NCBI GenBank assembly: GCA_028285405.1
Contig: JANQPH010000004.1
Span: forward strand, 1-64,000
Length of the DNA stretch: 64,000 nt
Source: Thermoleophilia bacterium
GTDB lineage: Bacteria > Actinomycetota > Thermoleophilia > Miltoncostaeales > Miltoncostaeaceae
Direction of reading: 5' to 3'
Positions 27,331 to 36,487 of this stretch are shown here, one piece after another; position 1 is the first letter of the stretch; the number at the start of each line of letters is the position of its first letter. Under the pieces are notes generated by a model. That model ran no database searches. It worked only from the letters and a program-made list of their open reading frames with translations, and was not told where the DNA came from. A program made the position numbers and the translations under genes.

Positions 27331-28500
27331 TCAGCCAGACGACTTGTCGGCGTGCGCCCGCCGTGCCCGCTCGACGGCGTCGGTGCGACGCTCGTGGGCT
27401 TCCTGGCTTCGGGCCTGGGCGATCGCCTGGGACGCCATGATCCCGTCGAGCGATCCCTGGAATCGCGGCGCGACGTCCCTGATGAAGAGCTCGTGGCCGC
27501 GGAGGATCTGCTCGCGCTCGGCCCACTCGTGCCCCCACACCGCGAGCCCGCCGAAGCCACCGGTCTCCTCGATCAGCCGCTCGATCCCGGCGATGGCGTC
27601 GTCGGGCGTGCCGACGATCCAGCTGCCGCGCTCGGCCATCTGCTCGATGACCTTCTCGCGCGGACCCGGTACCGGAGAGGGTCGGCCGGTGACGCCCTGG
27701 GTGTAGTCGAGCAGGAACGCGGCGGCCCCCTCGCGCGCTTGCGCGAACGCCTCCGCGCGCGTCTGCGCGATGTACATCGGGACGGTGATCCGCCAGTTGG
27801 CGCGATCGAGGGTCGCCCCGGACTCGGCGGCGACCTCCTCGGCGATCCGCCACTGGCCGGAGAGGTCGACCGGGCTCCCGCTGGCCTTGGAGACCGCCAG
27901 CGACAGCACCCCCGTGCCGTGGGTCCCGGCCTGCACCATCCCGGCGGGCGACTCCATGCTGGTGACGAACACCGGCGGATGCGGCCGTTGGTAGGGCCGC
28001 AGCTGCAGCACGGCCTCCCGAAGCGTGAACCAGTCGCTCTCGACCGTGATCGGCTCGGTGCTCGTCATCAGCCGCAGCACGACCTCGAGCGACTCGGCCA
28101 TCCGCGGCCGCAGGTCCGGCGGCTCGATCCCGAGCATGAGGGCATCGGTGATGTGGCCGCCCGGCCCGACGCCGAGGCTGACCCGGCCCCTGGTGAGATG
28201 GTCGAGCAGGACGATCCGGTCCGCGACCATCAGCGGGTGGTGGTAGGGCAGGCTGACCACCCCGGTGCCGAGGCGAATGTGGCGCGTGCGCTCGGCGGCC
28301 ACGGCGAGGAACAGCTCCGGCGAGGTGATGGTCTCCCAGCCGGTGGAGTGGTGCTCGCCGACCCAGACCTCGTCGTAGCCGAGCTCGTCGAGACGCACGA
28401 TCAGCTCGAGGTCGCGCTCCAGCGAGAGCGTCGGGTTCTGCCCGGGCTCGTGGAAGGGGGCCAGGAAGACCCCGAACCGCATCGGCGTAGGAGCCGCCAT
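27331..28500 (-). CDS. LLM-class F420/FMN-dependent oxidoreductase
   Basis: A 389-residue luciferase-like TIM barrel. MRFGVFLAPFHEPGQNPTL at the start, YDEVWVGEHHSTGWETI and the GTGVVSLPYHHPLMVA strand are characteristic of bacterial luciferase-like monooxygenases. The C-terminus has an Arg/Ala-rich helical tail beyond the barrel. Actinobacterial members use F420 or FMN; cofactor and substrate are unresolved here. TAGACT lies 7 bases before ATG 28500. Confidence 0.9.
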   Translation of the reverse strand: MAAPTPMRFGVFLAPFHEPGQNPTLSLERDLELIVRLDELGYDEVWVGEHHSTGWETITSPELFLAVAAERTRHIRLGTGVVSLPYHHPLMVADRIVLLDHLTRGRVSLGVGPGGHITDALMLGIEPPDLRPRMAESLEVVLRLMTSTEPITVESDWFTLREAVLQLRPYQRPHPPVFVTSMESPAGMVQAGTHGTGVLSLAVSKASGSPVDLSGQWRIAEEVAAESGATLDRANWRITVPMYIAQTRAEAFAQAREGAAAFLLDYTQGVTGRPSPVPGPREKVIEQMAERGSWIVGTPDDAIAGIERLIEETGGFGGLAVWGHEWAEREQILRGHELFIRDVAPRFQGSLDGIMASQAIAQARSQEAHERRTDAVERARRAHADKSSG

Positions 28501-28507
28501 CGCGGGC

Positions 28508-28513
28508 AGTCTA
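28508..28513 (-). promoter_or_regulatory. -10 box of the LLM gene (leaderless)
   Basis: TAGACT on the minus strand, 7 bases before the ATG at 28500. Confidence 0.55.
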
Positions 28514-28612
28514 GGGATGGGCGCTCGGGCCGAGCTCCTGGACGTCCGGAGGGGGCGTCGCCATGTCCGCTCTGATTGGGTTCGCTGTTGTCACGGGTCC
28601 GGGGGCCGGCGG

Positions 28613-30487
28613 GTGAGCGACACGAACGAGCAGCTGACGGTCATCGCCGACCGATACGAGCTCCAGGGCGAGATCGGCCGGGGCGGCATGGGCGCCGTCT
28701 ACCGGGCCAAGGACCGCCAGCTCGAGCGCCTCGTCGCGCTGAAGCTCGTCGCGCCGGCCCTCGCCGGGGACCAGGACTTCGAGCAGCGGCTGCTCCGCGA
28801 GGCCCACGCGCTCGCGCGCATCAAGGACCCACGGGTCGTGTCGGTGTACGACGCGGGAGTGCACGAGGGCCGCCCGTGGTTCGTGATGGAGCTCTGCACG
28901 GACGGGTCGCTCGCGGAGCGGATGCCGCGCGGGCAACGACTCGAGGCGGGCGAGGTCCGCGGAATCCTGGAGGAGGTCGCCGGAGCGCTGACGGCGATCC
29001 ACGGGGCCGGCATCGTCCACCGCGACCTGAAGCCCGCCAACATCTTCCGTGACGGACGGCACTGGAAGGTCGGCGACTTCGGGATCGCGGCAGCATCCGG
29101 CGCCGCGACCATCACGCGGACCGGCATGGTGATGGGCACGCCCGAGTACTGGGCACCCGAGCTCGCCATGGCCGACGCCGACACCGGGCCCGAGGCCGAC
29201 GTCTACTCGCTCGGATGCGTGCTCTACCAGGCCCTCGTCGGCGAGCCGCCGTTCTCCGGCCCCAACCCGCTTCGCCTGGGCGTCCAGCACGCGCAGGACC
29301 CGGTCCCTCCGCTTCCCGACGACGTCGTCGCGTCGGACCCGGAGCTGGCCGTGCTCGTCATGCGAATGCTGGCCAAGGATCCGTCCACACGGCCGACGGT
29401 GCCCGAGCTGATAGGCGAGGAGGTAGAGCCTGCAGCCGGAGGCGCCCCCGCCACAGTGGTCGCCGGAGCCGCCGCGGCCACGGGCGCGACGCAGGCGGCA
29501 GCCGCGAGCCCGCCGCCCGAGCCACCCGAGTCGGCGACCCCACCCCCGGGCGCACCACCACCGGCCGCCAAGTCCGACCGGAAGAAGCTCTGGCTCGGTC
29601 TCGTCGGCGCGGCCGTGGCGGTCGCCGTCATCGTGGGCGTCGTGCTGGCGTTCACGCTGGGCGGAGGGGACGACGGCGGGGACGACCCTCCCGAGGGGCC
29701 GATGACCAGCGGGTTCGTCGCGGGCGCGACACCCCAGCTCGACACGCTGAGCGACTCGGCCGGCGAGATGGCCTCGCTGCTCGCGCGGGTCGAGGACCCG
29801 TCCCAGCTCGACGACATCGAGCGCGCGGCCAGCTTCGAGCTGACCCAGGTCGAGCGGGCACAAGGGGAGATCGGCGCGATCGAGGTGACCGAGGACGAGG
29901 CCGCCCAGAAGGCTGCGCTCGAGGACGCGGTCGAGGCCCAGCGCAACTACACCGCGGCGGTGACCGAGGCGGTCACGATCCCGCCCGAGGACGGCATCCA
30001 GCGCATCCCCGACATCCGGGACGCCGCCAGCCAGACCGTCCAGCAGTACTCGGAGTTCTTCGCGCTCGCGCCCGAGGTTGCCGATCGGATCACGGGCCTC
30101 GACCTCGGGTTCACCGCCGCGCTCGAGCGCACGCTCCAAGCCGAGATCGACAACCAGCAGCCCGACCTCCCGCCGGGCGATCCGAACGTGATCGTCGGGC
30201 CGGCGTTCTCGTCGCCGACCGGCAACCTCAACTGCACGCTGCAGACCGAGACCTTCCTGATCTGCGCCCGCAACAACGACGGGCTGAACGTGTTCTTCGA
30301 CGCCGAGAACGACTCGATCACCGAGTCGATCGCCGGCCCGGAGCCGGGTGGGGTGACGGTCCCCTACGGCTCGGCCTGGGAGGGTGGGCGCTTTCGGTGC
30401 GAGTCGGAGGAGGCCGGGATCACCTGCACGAGCTTCCTCTCGGGGAGCGGCTTCTTCTTCAACCGCGACGAGCTCACCATCCTGTAG
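28613..30487 (+). CDS. transmembrane Ser/Thr protein kinase, PknB-like
   Basis: A 624-residue receptor-type Hanks kinase. ATP loop GRGGMG (22-27), catalytic Lys 44 in VALKLV, HRDLKPAN (136-143), DFG (155-157) and APE (181-183) indicate an active kinase. A Pro/Ala-rich juxtamembrane stretch precedes one transmembrane helix (about 327-349). The extracellular part (about 350-624) has no PASTA repeats: a helical segment is followed by a domain with four Cys, ending at residue 624 in FFFNRDELTIL. The start is GTG 28613, at the beginning of homology. Its stop overlaps the amidase start by one base. Confidence 0.9.
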   Translation: MSDTNEQLTVIADRYELQGEIGRGGMGAVYRAKDRQLERLVALKLVAPALAGDQDFEQRLLREAHALARIKDPRVVSVYDAGVHEGRPWFVMELCTDGSLAERMPRGQRLEAGEVRGILEEVAGALTAIHGAGIVHRDLKPANIFRDGRHWKVGDFGIAAASGAATITRTGMVMGTPEYWAPELAMADADTGPEADVYSLGCVLYQALVGEPPFSGPNPLRLGVQHAQDPVPPLPDDVVASDPELAVLVMRMLAKDPSTRPTVPELIGEEVEPAAGGAPATVVAGAAAATGATQAAAASPPPEPPESATPPPGAPPPAAKSDRKKLWLGLVGAAVAVAVIVGVVLAFTLGGGDDGGDDPPEGPMTSGFVAGATPQLDTLSDSAGEMASLLARVEDPSQLDDIERAASFELTQVERAQGEIGAIEVTEDEAAQKAALEDAVEAQRNYTAAVTEAVTIPPEDGIQRIPDIRDAASQTVQQYSEFFALAPEVADRITGLDLGFTAALERTLQAEIDNQQPDLPPGDPNVIVGPAFSSPTGNLNCTLQTETFLICARNNDGLNVFFDAENDSITESIAGPEPGGVTVPYGSAWEGGRFRCESEEAGITCTSFLSGSGFFFNRDELTIL

Positions 30488-31305
30488 TGCGACACCGGCT
30501 CGCGGCCGCGGTCGTCGCCGTCCTCGTGGTGACCGGGCTCGTCGCCTGCGGCACCCAGGACGACCCCGGCCCGCCGGCCACGACCGCTGGCTCGACCCGG
30601 ACGGCGGTCCCCCGCGAGCCCCCTCCGCCACCGCCCCCCGTCGTGTGGGTCCAGGCGGGCCACGCCGAGCCGCGCGAGCCCGGCTACCGCGCGCAGACCG
30701 GGGCCGGCTCGGGCCCGTTCGGGGACGAGGTCGGCTTCACCACCAGACTCTCGGCAGCCGTCGTGCGAGAGCTCCGGTCCCGAGGCGTGGACGCGCGGAC
30801 GACGCCCGGCCAGGTCACCCCGCTCGGGGCCGACGGGGCGGCATTCGTCAGCCTGCACCACGACGCACCGGGGGGCACCGCGGTCATCGGCGCGGCCCGC
30901 GCCGGAACGAGCGAGAACTACTACCGAGGCGAGGGCTTCGGCGACCCCTCCCCCACCCCGTACCCGGACAGCGCGCCCCACCGGCCGGCGTCCGAGGTCA
31001 CGCCCGAGGTCGCGCGCAGGTCGCTCGAGCTGGCCGAGTCGATCGCGCTCGAGTACGCGCTGATCGCCACGCCGGCGAACGGGAGCGGCAGCGGATTTGC
31101 GGGCGTGGCGGACGCCTCGAACCCGCGCCTGGCCAACTACTACGGCTTCTTCCGCACCAACGCCGACGCGCGCGTGATCGTCGAGGCGGGCGCCGCGGGC
31201 GCAGACGACGCGTTCCTGGCGCAGATCGACCTGATCGCGGACGCGATCACCGCCGGCACGGTCGACTACCTCGAGGCCAGCGGCCTGCTCGACGCGCCGG
31301 GTTAG
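30487..31305 (+). CDS. lipoprotein N-acetylmuramoyl-L-alanine amidase-like protein
   Basis: A 272-residue probable cell-wall hydrolase with a lipoprotein signal (lipobox VTGLVAC, acylated Cys 21), a Pro-rich linker (43-54) and an Amidase_3-like domain. Candidate zinc ligands are the His in VQAGHAEP, the HHD in FVSLHHDAPGG and the Glu in VIVEAGA. The spacing is compatible with Amidase_3, but the second Glu position is not certain. GTG 30487 shares its G with the kinase stop TAG, so both are made together. Wall turnover under kinase control is an attractive inference. Confidence 0.83.
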   Translation: MRHRLAAAVVAVLVVTGLVACGTQDDPGPPATTAGSTRTAVPREPPPPPPPVVWVQAGHAEPREPGYRAQTGAGSGPFGDEVGFTTRLSAAVVRELRSRGVDARTTPGQVTPLGADGAAFVSLHHDAPGGTAVIGAARAGTSENYYRGEGFGDPSPTPYPDSAPHRPASEVTPEVARRSLELAESIALEYALIATPANGSGSGFAGVADASNPRLANYYGFFRTNADARVIVEAGAAGADDAFLAQIDLIADAITAGTVDYLEASGLLDAPG

Positions 31306-31309
31306 CGGT

Positions 31310-31467
31310 CCAGAACCGGACGGTCGGGGGGCGTCCATCCTTCTCGATGGGCGCTCACCGCCCAGAACCGGACGGTCGGGGTCGTCCGGACCCCGCTGCG
31401 TCCTCTCGCGCCAACATCTGCGAAGGACGGACGCGGGGCGTCCATCCTTCTCGATGGGCGCTCACCG
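31310..31467. repeat. duplicated hairpin element between convergent genes
   Basis: A 20-base block CCAGAACCGGACGGTCGGGG occurs at 31310-31329 and again at 31362-31381. A 33-base block occurs at 31328-31360 and again, unchanged, at 31435-31467. Each 33-base block holds an imperfect hairpin (GCGTCCAT ... ATGGGCGC, one wobble pair). The second copy contains the stop codon of the next minus-strand gene. Terminator or REP-like element are both possible. Confidence 0.75.
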
Positions 31468-31899
31468 TCGGTCGTAGACCCCGCCGTCATCGGACCTGAC
31501 GGCGTGCACGGGAAAGCCCGCCGCCTCCCACATGTAGTACGAGCAGGCCGGGCCGAAGGCCGGCTCGTACTCGACCGGCTTCGGGTTGCGGCCGACGTCC
31601 CGGGCGGCGGCGGCGTGGCGCAGAAGGCTCGGGTCGTCCATCTCGGGCCAGACGATGATCAGGTGCGACGCGGTCATGAAGCCGGCGACGAACTCGCAGC
31701 CGTCGGCGGGGCAGGGGAACGGATCGGTCTGGACGCAGTACCAGCCGGAGTAGTCCTCACCCGAGTCGTCGGTCCAGAGCTCCTCCTCGACTGACTCCTC
31801 GAGGTCCGGCTCGATCGGCGCGTCCAGGACCTGCGTGTCGTCGTCGAGCACGATCGTCCGACCGGGTCGTGTCTCGAGCTCGCGTTCCTCTTCGCCCAC
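31462..31899 (-). CDS. uncharacterised protein with clustered Cys
   Basis: A 145-residue acidic protein. The middle has [20 protein letters not shown], a Cys/His-poor knuckle that may bind zinc, followed by [17 protein letters not shown]; the C-terminus includes [18 protein letters not shown] do not recognise the family. GTG 31899 is chosen because TACGAT lies 6 bases upstream; a TTG at 31905 is the alternative. It diverges from the carboxylase operon. Confidence 0.75.
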   Translation of the reverse strand: MGEEERELETRPGRTIVLDDDTQVLDAPIEPDLEESVEEELWTDDSGEDYSGWYCVQTDPFPCPADGCEFVAGFMTASHLIIVWPEMDDPSLLRHAAAARDVGRNPKPVEYEPAFGPACSYYMWEAAGFPVHAVRSDDGGVYDRR

Positions 31900-31905
31900 T
31901 GCCAA

Positions 31906-31911
31906 ATCGTA
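31906..31911 (-). promoter_or_regulatory. -10 box of the Cys-cluster protein gene (leaderless)
   Basis: TACGAT on the minus strand, 6 bases before GTG 31899. Confidence 0.5.
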
Positions 31912-31940
31912 GCCCGGCGCCTTCGCAGGTTCGCAAGTCG

Positions 31941-31962
31941 GGTGAGGCCTCACCACTAGACT
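31941..31962 (+). promoter_or_regulatory. carboxylase operon promoter with palindrome
   Basis: The 14-base perfect palindrome GGTGAGGCCTCACC (31941-31954) is followed after 2 bases by a -10-like TAGACT (31957-31962), 11 bases before the ATG. The palindrome occupies the -35/-10 spacer, a good repressor site. Confidence 0.55.
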
Positions 31963-31973
31963 CACCCGCCAGG

Positions 31974-33536
31974 ATGAGCGAGACCGATCCACGAGCCCGT
32001 CTCGAAGCACTCCGCGAGGAGGCGCAGGAGCCCACGGGCGCCGAGGCGATCGAGCGCCAGCACGCCCGCGGCAAGCTCACCGCCCGAGAGCGGATCGCGC
32101 TCCTGGTCGACGAGGGCAGCTTCGTCGAGCTCGACTCGCTGGTTCGCCACCGCGCGCACGGCTTCGGCCTCGAGGACAACCGGCCCCGCGGCGACGGCGT
32201 CGTCACCGGGCACGGCACGATCGACGGCCGGCGGGTGTTCCTCTTCAGCCAGGACTTCACGGTGTTCGGGGGCAGCCTGGGAGAGGTCTTCGCCGAGAAG
32301 ATCGTGAAGGTGATGGAGATGGCCGTGCGGATGGGCTGCCCGGTGGTCGGGATCAACGACTCGGGCGGCGCACGGATCCAGGAGGGCGTCGTCAGCCTCG
32401 CCGGGTACGCCGACATCTTCTACCGCAACGTCCAGGCCAGCGGCGTCGTGCCCCAGATCTCGGTGGTCATGGGCCCGTGCGCGGGCGGGGCCGTCTACAG
32501 CCCGGCGATCACGGACTTCATCTTCATGGTCCGCGGCACGAGCCACATGTTCATCACGGGCCCCGGCGTGATCAAGACCGTGACCGGCGAGGACGTGACC
32601 ATGGAGGAGCTCGGCGGCGCGCAGACGCACGCGACCAAGTCCGGGGTCGCCCACTTCGCCGCCGACTCGGAGGAGGAGTGCATGGACATGGTCCGTGACC
32701 TCCTCTCGTTCATCCCGCCGAACAACCTCGAGTCGCCGCCGTTCGCCCCCACCGGCGACCCGCCCGACCGGGCCGACCCGGCGCTCGCCGACATCGTCCC
32801 CGAGGCGCCGACCAAGCCGTACGACATGGCCGAGGTCGTCCGCCTCGTCGTCGACGACGAGGACTTCTTCGAGGTCGCGCCGCTCTATGCGACCAACCTG
32901 ATCGTCGGCTTCGGTCGCCTCGCCGGCCACGCCGTCGGCATCGTCGGCAACCAGCCCAAGAGCCTCGCGGGGGTGCTGGACATCGACGCGTCGATCAAGG
33001 GCGCGCGCTTCGTCCGGTTCTGCGACGCCTTCAACATCCCGCTGGTCTCGTTCGTCGACGTCCCGGGATTCCTGCCCGGAACCCAGCAGGAGTACGGCGG
33101 CATCATCCTGCACGGCGCGAAGCTGCTCTACGCCTATGCCGAGGCGACCGTGCCCAAGCTGACCGTCATCACGCGCAAGGCCTACGGCGGCGCGTACGAC
33201 GTGATGAGCTCCAAGCACGTCGGAGCGGACTTCAATGCCGCCTGGCCGACCGCCGAGGTCGCCGTGATGGGACCGGACGGCGCGGTCAACATCGTCTTCC
33301 GCAAGGAGCTCGAGGCCGCGGCCGAGCGGGGAGACGACGTCGAGGCCAGACGGCAGGAGCTGATCGACGAGTACCGCGAGCGCTTCGCGAACCCCTACAC
33401 CGCGGCCGAGCGCGGTTACGTCGACGCGGTGATCCTGCCCGAGGAGACCCGCCAGTGGCTGATCCGGTCGCTCGAGGCGAGCCTCAGCAAGCGAGAGAAG
33501 GGCCCGGCGCGAAAGCACGGGAACATCCCGCTGTGA
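31974..33536 (+). CDS. acyl-CoA (propionyl/acetyl-CoA) carboxylase beta subunit
   Basis: Carboxyltransferase subunit of 520 residues that moves CO2 from biotin to an acyl-CoA, giving malonyl- or methylmalonyl-CoA. The two crotonase-fold halves are visible: first-half [12 protein letters not shown] and [13 protein letters not shown] with the [12 protein letters not shown] oxyanion site, second-half [24 protein letters not shown] and [13 protein letters not shown]. Length and motifs fit actinobacterial AccD/PccB. It is first in a three-gene operon with stop/start overlaps. Chain-length preference cannot be read here. Confidence 0.95.
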   Translation: MSETDPRARLEALREEAQEPTGAEAIERQHARGKLTARERIALLVDEGSFVELDSLVRHRAHGFGLEDNRPRGDGVVTGHGTIDGRRVFLFSQDFTVFGGSLGEVFAEKIVKVMEMAVRMGCPVVGINDSGGARIQEGVVSLAGYADIFYRNVQASGVVPQISVVMGPCAGGAVYSPAITDFIFMVRGTSHMFITGPGVIKTVTGEDVTMEELGGAQTHATKSGVAHFAADSEEECMDMVRDLLSFIPPNNLESPPFAPTGDPPDRADPALADIVPEAPTKPYDMAEVVRLVVDDEDFFEVAPLYATNLIVGFGRLAGHAVGIVGNQPKSLAGVLDIDASIKGARFVRFCDAFNIPLVSFVDVPGFLPGTQQEYGGIILHGAKLLYAYAEATVPKLTVITRKAYGGAYDVMSSKHVGADFNAAWPTAEVAVMGPDGAVNIVFRKELEAAAERGDDVEARRQELIDEYRERFANPYTAAERGYVDAVILPEETRQWLIRSLEASLSKREKGPARKHGNIPL

Positions 33537-33733
33537 GCCGGTCGCTGTCGATCGATCCTCCGCCGAGCACGCCCGAGGCCGTTGCCGTCGCCTCGGCCGT
33601 CGCGGCGGTGCTGGAGGAGGAGGCGGCCGGCGCCGTCCGCGACCCGATCCCGTCCGTGTATCGATCGTCGTGGCGGATGGCGGGACTCAAAGAGGGCGTG
33701 GTGCGCATGGGCGACGGAGGCTGGCGATCGTGA
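33533..33733 (+). CDS. acyl-CoA carboxylase epsilon-like small subunit
   Basis: A 66-residue protein whose GTG start overlaps the beta-subunit stop (GTGA) and whose stop overlaps the alpha-subunit ATG (TGATG). The pattern [19 protein letters not shown] then [12 protein letters not shown] resembles the actinobacterial AccE subunit (TPEE helix, later Trp-rich end), which assembles with the beta subunit. The position between the two large subunits supports that reading. Homology is weak, so it is called epsilon-like. Confidence 0.72.
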   Translation: MSRSLSIDPPPSTPEAVAVASAVAAVLEEEAAGAVRDPIPSVYRSSWRMAGLKEGVVRMGDGGWRS

Positions 33734-35505
33734 TGTTCGAAAAGGTGCTCGTGGCCAACCGAGGCGAGATCGCGATCCGGATCTTTCGCACGCTGCGCGA
33801 GATGGGGATCGGCTCGGTCGCGGTCTACAGCGAAGCCGACGCCGACGCGCTCTTCGTCGAGCACGCCGACGAGGCGTACCTGGTCGGCCCGCCGCCGGCC
33901 ACCGAGAGCTACCTGAACTCGTCGCGCATCCTCGAGGTCGCGGCGAGCGCCGGTGCCCAGGCCGTGCATCCGGGCTTCGGCTTCCTCGCCGAGAACGCGC
34001 CGTTCGCGGCCGACGTCACGGCGGCGGGTCTCGTGTGGATCGGTCCTCCCCCTTCGGCGATCGAGGCGATGGGGTCCAAGGTCGAGGCCCGGCGCCTGAT
34101 GGAGCAGGCCGGCGTTCCGATCGTCCCGGGCGTGACGGACCCGGTCGACGACCTGGATGCGGCGACCGGCATCGCGGAGGAGATCGGATACCCCGTCGCC
34201 GTGAAGGCCGCGGCCGGCGGCGGCGGCAAGGGCTTTCGCGTCGCGCCGACGGCAGACGACCTGGAGGAGGCGTTCGAGGGGGCCCGTCGCGAGAGCGAGA
34301 AGTTCTTCGCCGACTCGGTCGTGTACCTGGAGCGGTACCTGCCCAATCCCCGGCACGTCGAGATCCAGGTCCTCGCCGACGGGAACGGGCAGTGCATCCA
34401 CCTCGGAGAGCGCGACTGCTCGATCCAGCGCCGCCACCAGAAGCTCGTGGAGGAGACGCCGAGCCCGGTCGTCTCGGACGGGCTCCGCGAGCGAATGGGC
34501 GAGGCGTCGATCCGGGCGGCGGTGGCGGTCGACTACTCGGGCGCGGGCACCTGCGAGTACCTGGTCGCCGACGAGGACTTCTTCTTCCTCGAGATGAACA
34601 CGCGGATCCAGGTCGAGCACACGGTCACCGAGATGGTCACCGGCCTCGACCTCGTCCGCGAGCAGCTCCGGGTCGCCGCCGGGGAGGGCCTGTCGATCAC
34701 CCAGGACCAGGTGCGCCCGCGCGGCCACGCGTTCGAGTGTCGGATCAACGCCGAGGACGCCAGCACGCGCTTCCTCCCCACGCCGGCGCCGATCACCGGC
34801 TATCGGGAGCCGGCCGGGCCCGGGGTGCGAGTGGACTCGGGAGTCCGCGCCGGATCCGACATCCCCGAGATCTACGACCCGATGGTCGCCAAGCTGATCA
34901 CGTGGGACGTCGACCGCGAGGCGGCGCGGCGGCGGATGATCCGGGCGCTCGACGAGTACGTCGTCGAGGGGCCGAAGACGCTCATCCCGTTTCACCGGTG
35001 GCTGTTCGAGCAGCCGGAGTTCATCGCCGGGGGGGCGATGCACGCAGAGCTCGAGCGGTTCTCGAACGAGCCCACCCCGATTCCGCCGGTGGACGGCTCC
35101 GCCGGCCAGCCCGCCCCCGAGCGGGTCGAGGGCGACGCGGACCTGACCGAGCGACGCTTCGTCGCCGAGGTCGGCGGGCGCCGCTTCGACGTGCGGCTGC
35201 GATACGAGCCGCTCGGGCCGGTGGCGGCGCCGGTCGCCGCGCCGAGCAGGCGCCAGCGCCGGTCGGGCGGCGGCGGGGCCGTGGCGGCCCCCGACGAGGC
35301 GGTGACGACGCCCATGCAGGGGACCGTCCTGCGGGTGATGGTCGAGAAGGGCCAGACCATCGAGGAGGGCCAGGTCATCTGCATCGTGGAGGCAATGAAG
35401 ATGGAGAACGAGGTCGCTGCCCACCGAGCCGGAACCCTCACCGAGCTCCACGTGGCCGACGGCGACACCGTCGAGGCCGACCAGGTGATCGCGGCGGTCG
35501 AATAG
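33733..35505 (+). CDS. biotin carboxylase/biotin carboxyl carrier fusion (acyl-CoA carboxylase alpha)
   Basis: A 590-residue subunit. Biotin carboxylase domain: FEKVLVANRGEIAIR at the start, HPGFGFLAENAPFA, ATP loop KAAAGGGGKGFRV, GERDCSIQRRHQK and EMNTRIQVEHTVTE. After a Pro/Ala-rich linker (about 490-535) comes the biotinyl domain with EAMKMEN, Lys about residue 556. It charges biotin with CO2 for the neighbouring beta subunit. ATG 33733 is used; a GTG 3 bases earlier is possible. Confidence 0.95.
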   Translation: MFEKVLVANRGEIAIRIFRTLREMGIGSVAVYSEADADALFVEHADEAYLVGPPPATESYLNSSRILEVAASAGAQAVHPGFGFLAENAPFAADVTAAGLVWIGPPPSAIEAMGSKVEARRLMEQAGVPIVPGVTDPVDDLDAATGIAEEIGYPVAVKAAAGGGGKGFRVAPTADDLEEAFEGARRESEKFFADSVVYLERYLPNPRHVEIQVLADGNGQCIHLGERDCSIQRRHQKLVEETPSPVVSDGLRERMGEASIRAAVAVDYSGAGTCEYLVADEDFFFLEMNTRIQVEHTVTEMVTGLDLVREQLRVAAGEGLSITQDQVRPRGHAFECRINAEDASTRFLPTPAPITGYREPAGPGVRVDSGVRAGSDIPEIYDPMVAKLITWDVDREAARRRMIRALDEYVVEGPKTLIPFHRWLFEQPEFIAGGAMHAELERFSNEPTPIPPVDGSAGQPAPERVEGDADLTERRFVAEVGGRRFDVRLRYEPLGPVAAPVAAPSRRQRRSGGGGAVAAPDEAVTTPMQGTVLRVMVEKGQTIEEGQVICIVEAMKMENEVAAHRAGTLTELHVADGDTVEADQVIAAVE

Positions 35506-35525
35506 TGGCGCGGACCCGACTCGGG

Positions 35526-35531
35526 TAGCGT
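35526..35531 (+). promoter_or_regulatory. -10 box of the beta-propeller gene (leaderless)
   Basis: TAGCGT, 7 bases before GTG 35539. It contains the alternative GTG at 35530, which argues for the later start. Confidence 0.5.
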
Positions 35532-35538
35532 GCGGCCC

Positions 35539-36483
35539 GTGAGCATTCCCCCACTCCTCTACGTCGACGGGAGCGGCAAGCGCTTCCGTGGCGGCATCGG
35601 CGCCATCGCGATCTCGGCCGACGGTCAGCGCATCGCCGCGGCGGACGCCTTCACCATCGACGGCGACGAGCGCGGCCTGATCGCGAGCGTCCCGCAGGTC
35701 GCGTTCTTCGATGCGGGCCGTCTCGACGAGGAGCCGATTCGCGCCCACATGTCGCCCGAGCTGTTCGCGCCCGAGGTCGTCCCCGAGTCGATCGGGTTCA
35801 CCTCGGATGGGCAGACGCTCGTCGCCAGCCTTCCCGACCGGCTGGTGATGATCCCCGTCCAGCCCAACATCGAGGAGATCTCCGAGCTTCGGGACAACGC
35901 GCTGAGCGAGGGAGCGGACCCCGGGCGGGCATTCTCGGCGGTTGCGCTGAGCTCCGACGACGGCCAGGTCGCGATCGGGCGCCGCGACGGGTCCGTCTCG
36001 GTGCTCGGCCTCGAGGAGGCGGAGTCGGCGGCCGAGCTGGTCGGCGGCGTCGGCGCGATCGAGGTCGTCGCGATCTCGCCCGACGGCGCCCGAGTGCTGG
36101 CCGTGAGCGACGGCGAGCTCGGCGAGGAGGAGAGCGAGGACCTGGCCGAGCAGACGGCGGTCGTGTGGGACGCCGGCAGCGGCGAGCAGCTGTCGACCGT
36201 GAGCGCCCAGCTCGGGTACGAGGTCGCCTTCGGCCCCGGCGGCACGGTCATCGGGAGCTTCCCGAACGAGGATGGCTGGACCCAGACCATGCGGGTCTGG
36301 AACCCGTGGGACCCGCGCGGGCCGGTCGAGCTGGCGGCGTTCACCGCTCCGGTCGAGCTGTCCTGCATCGCCGTCCACCCCTCTGGCTCCCGCCTCGTGT
36401 CCGGGGACGCGGACGGGCGCCTGGCGATCTGGGAGTTCCCCGACGAGTGGTCGATCCCCATGTCCCCGGACGCCGAGGGGTAG
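35539..36483 (+). CDS. WD40-like beta-propeller protein
   Basis: A 314-residue protein made of repeated blades: short strands such as AIAISADGQRIAAADAF, SIGFTSDGQTLVASL, AVALSSDDGQVAIGRRDGSVSVL, VVAISPDGARVLAVSDG and IAVHPSGSRLVSGDADGRLAIW. The SxDGxxxA/G turn and terminal W are WD40-like. No signal peptide is seen, so it is likely cytosolic. It has no catalytic motif and may be a scaffold. The carboxylase operon ends 33 bases upstream. Confidence 0.75.
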   Translation: MSIPPLLYVDGSGKRFRGGIGAIAISADGQRIAAADAFTIDGDERGLIASVPQVAFFDAGRLDEEPIRAHMSPELFAPEVVPESIGFTSDGQTLVASLPDRLVMIPVQPNIEEISELRDNALSEGADPGRAFSAVALSSDDGQVAIGRRDGSVSVLGLEEAESAAELVGGVGAIEVVAISPDGARVLAVSDGELGEEESEDLAEQTAVVWDAGSGEQLSTVSAQLGYEVAFGPGGTVIGSFPNEDGWTQTMRVWNPWDPRGPVELAAFTAPVELSCIAVHPSGSRLVSGDADGRLAIWEFPDEWSIPMSPDAEG

Positions 36484-36487
36484 CGGG

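Noticed and set aside
31310-31467. A CRISPR array
   Set aside because: Only two copies of each block, unequal units and no spacer regularity or cas genes.
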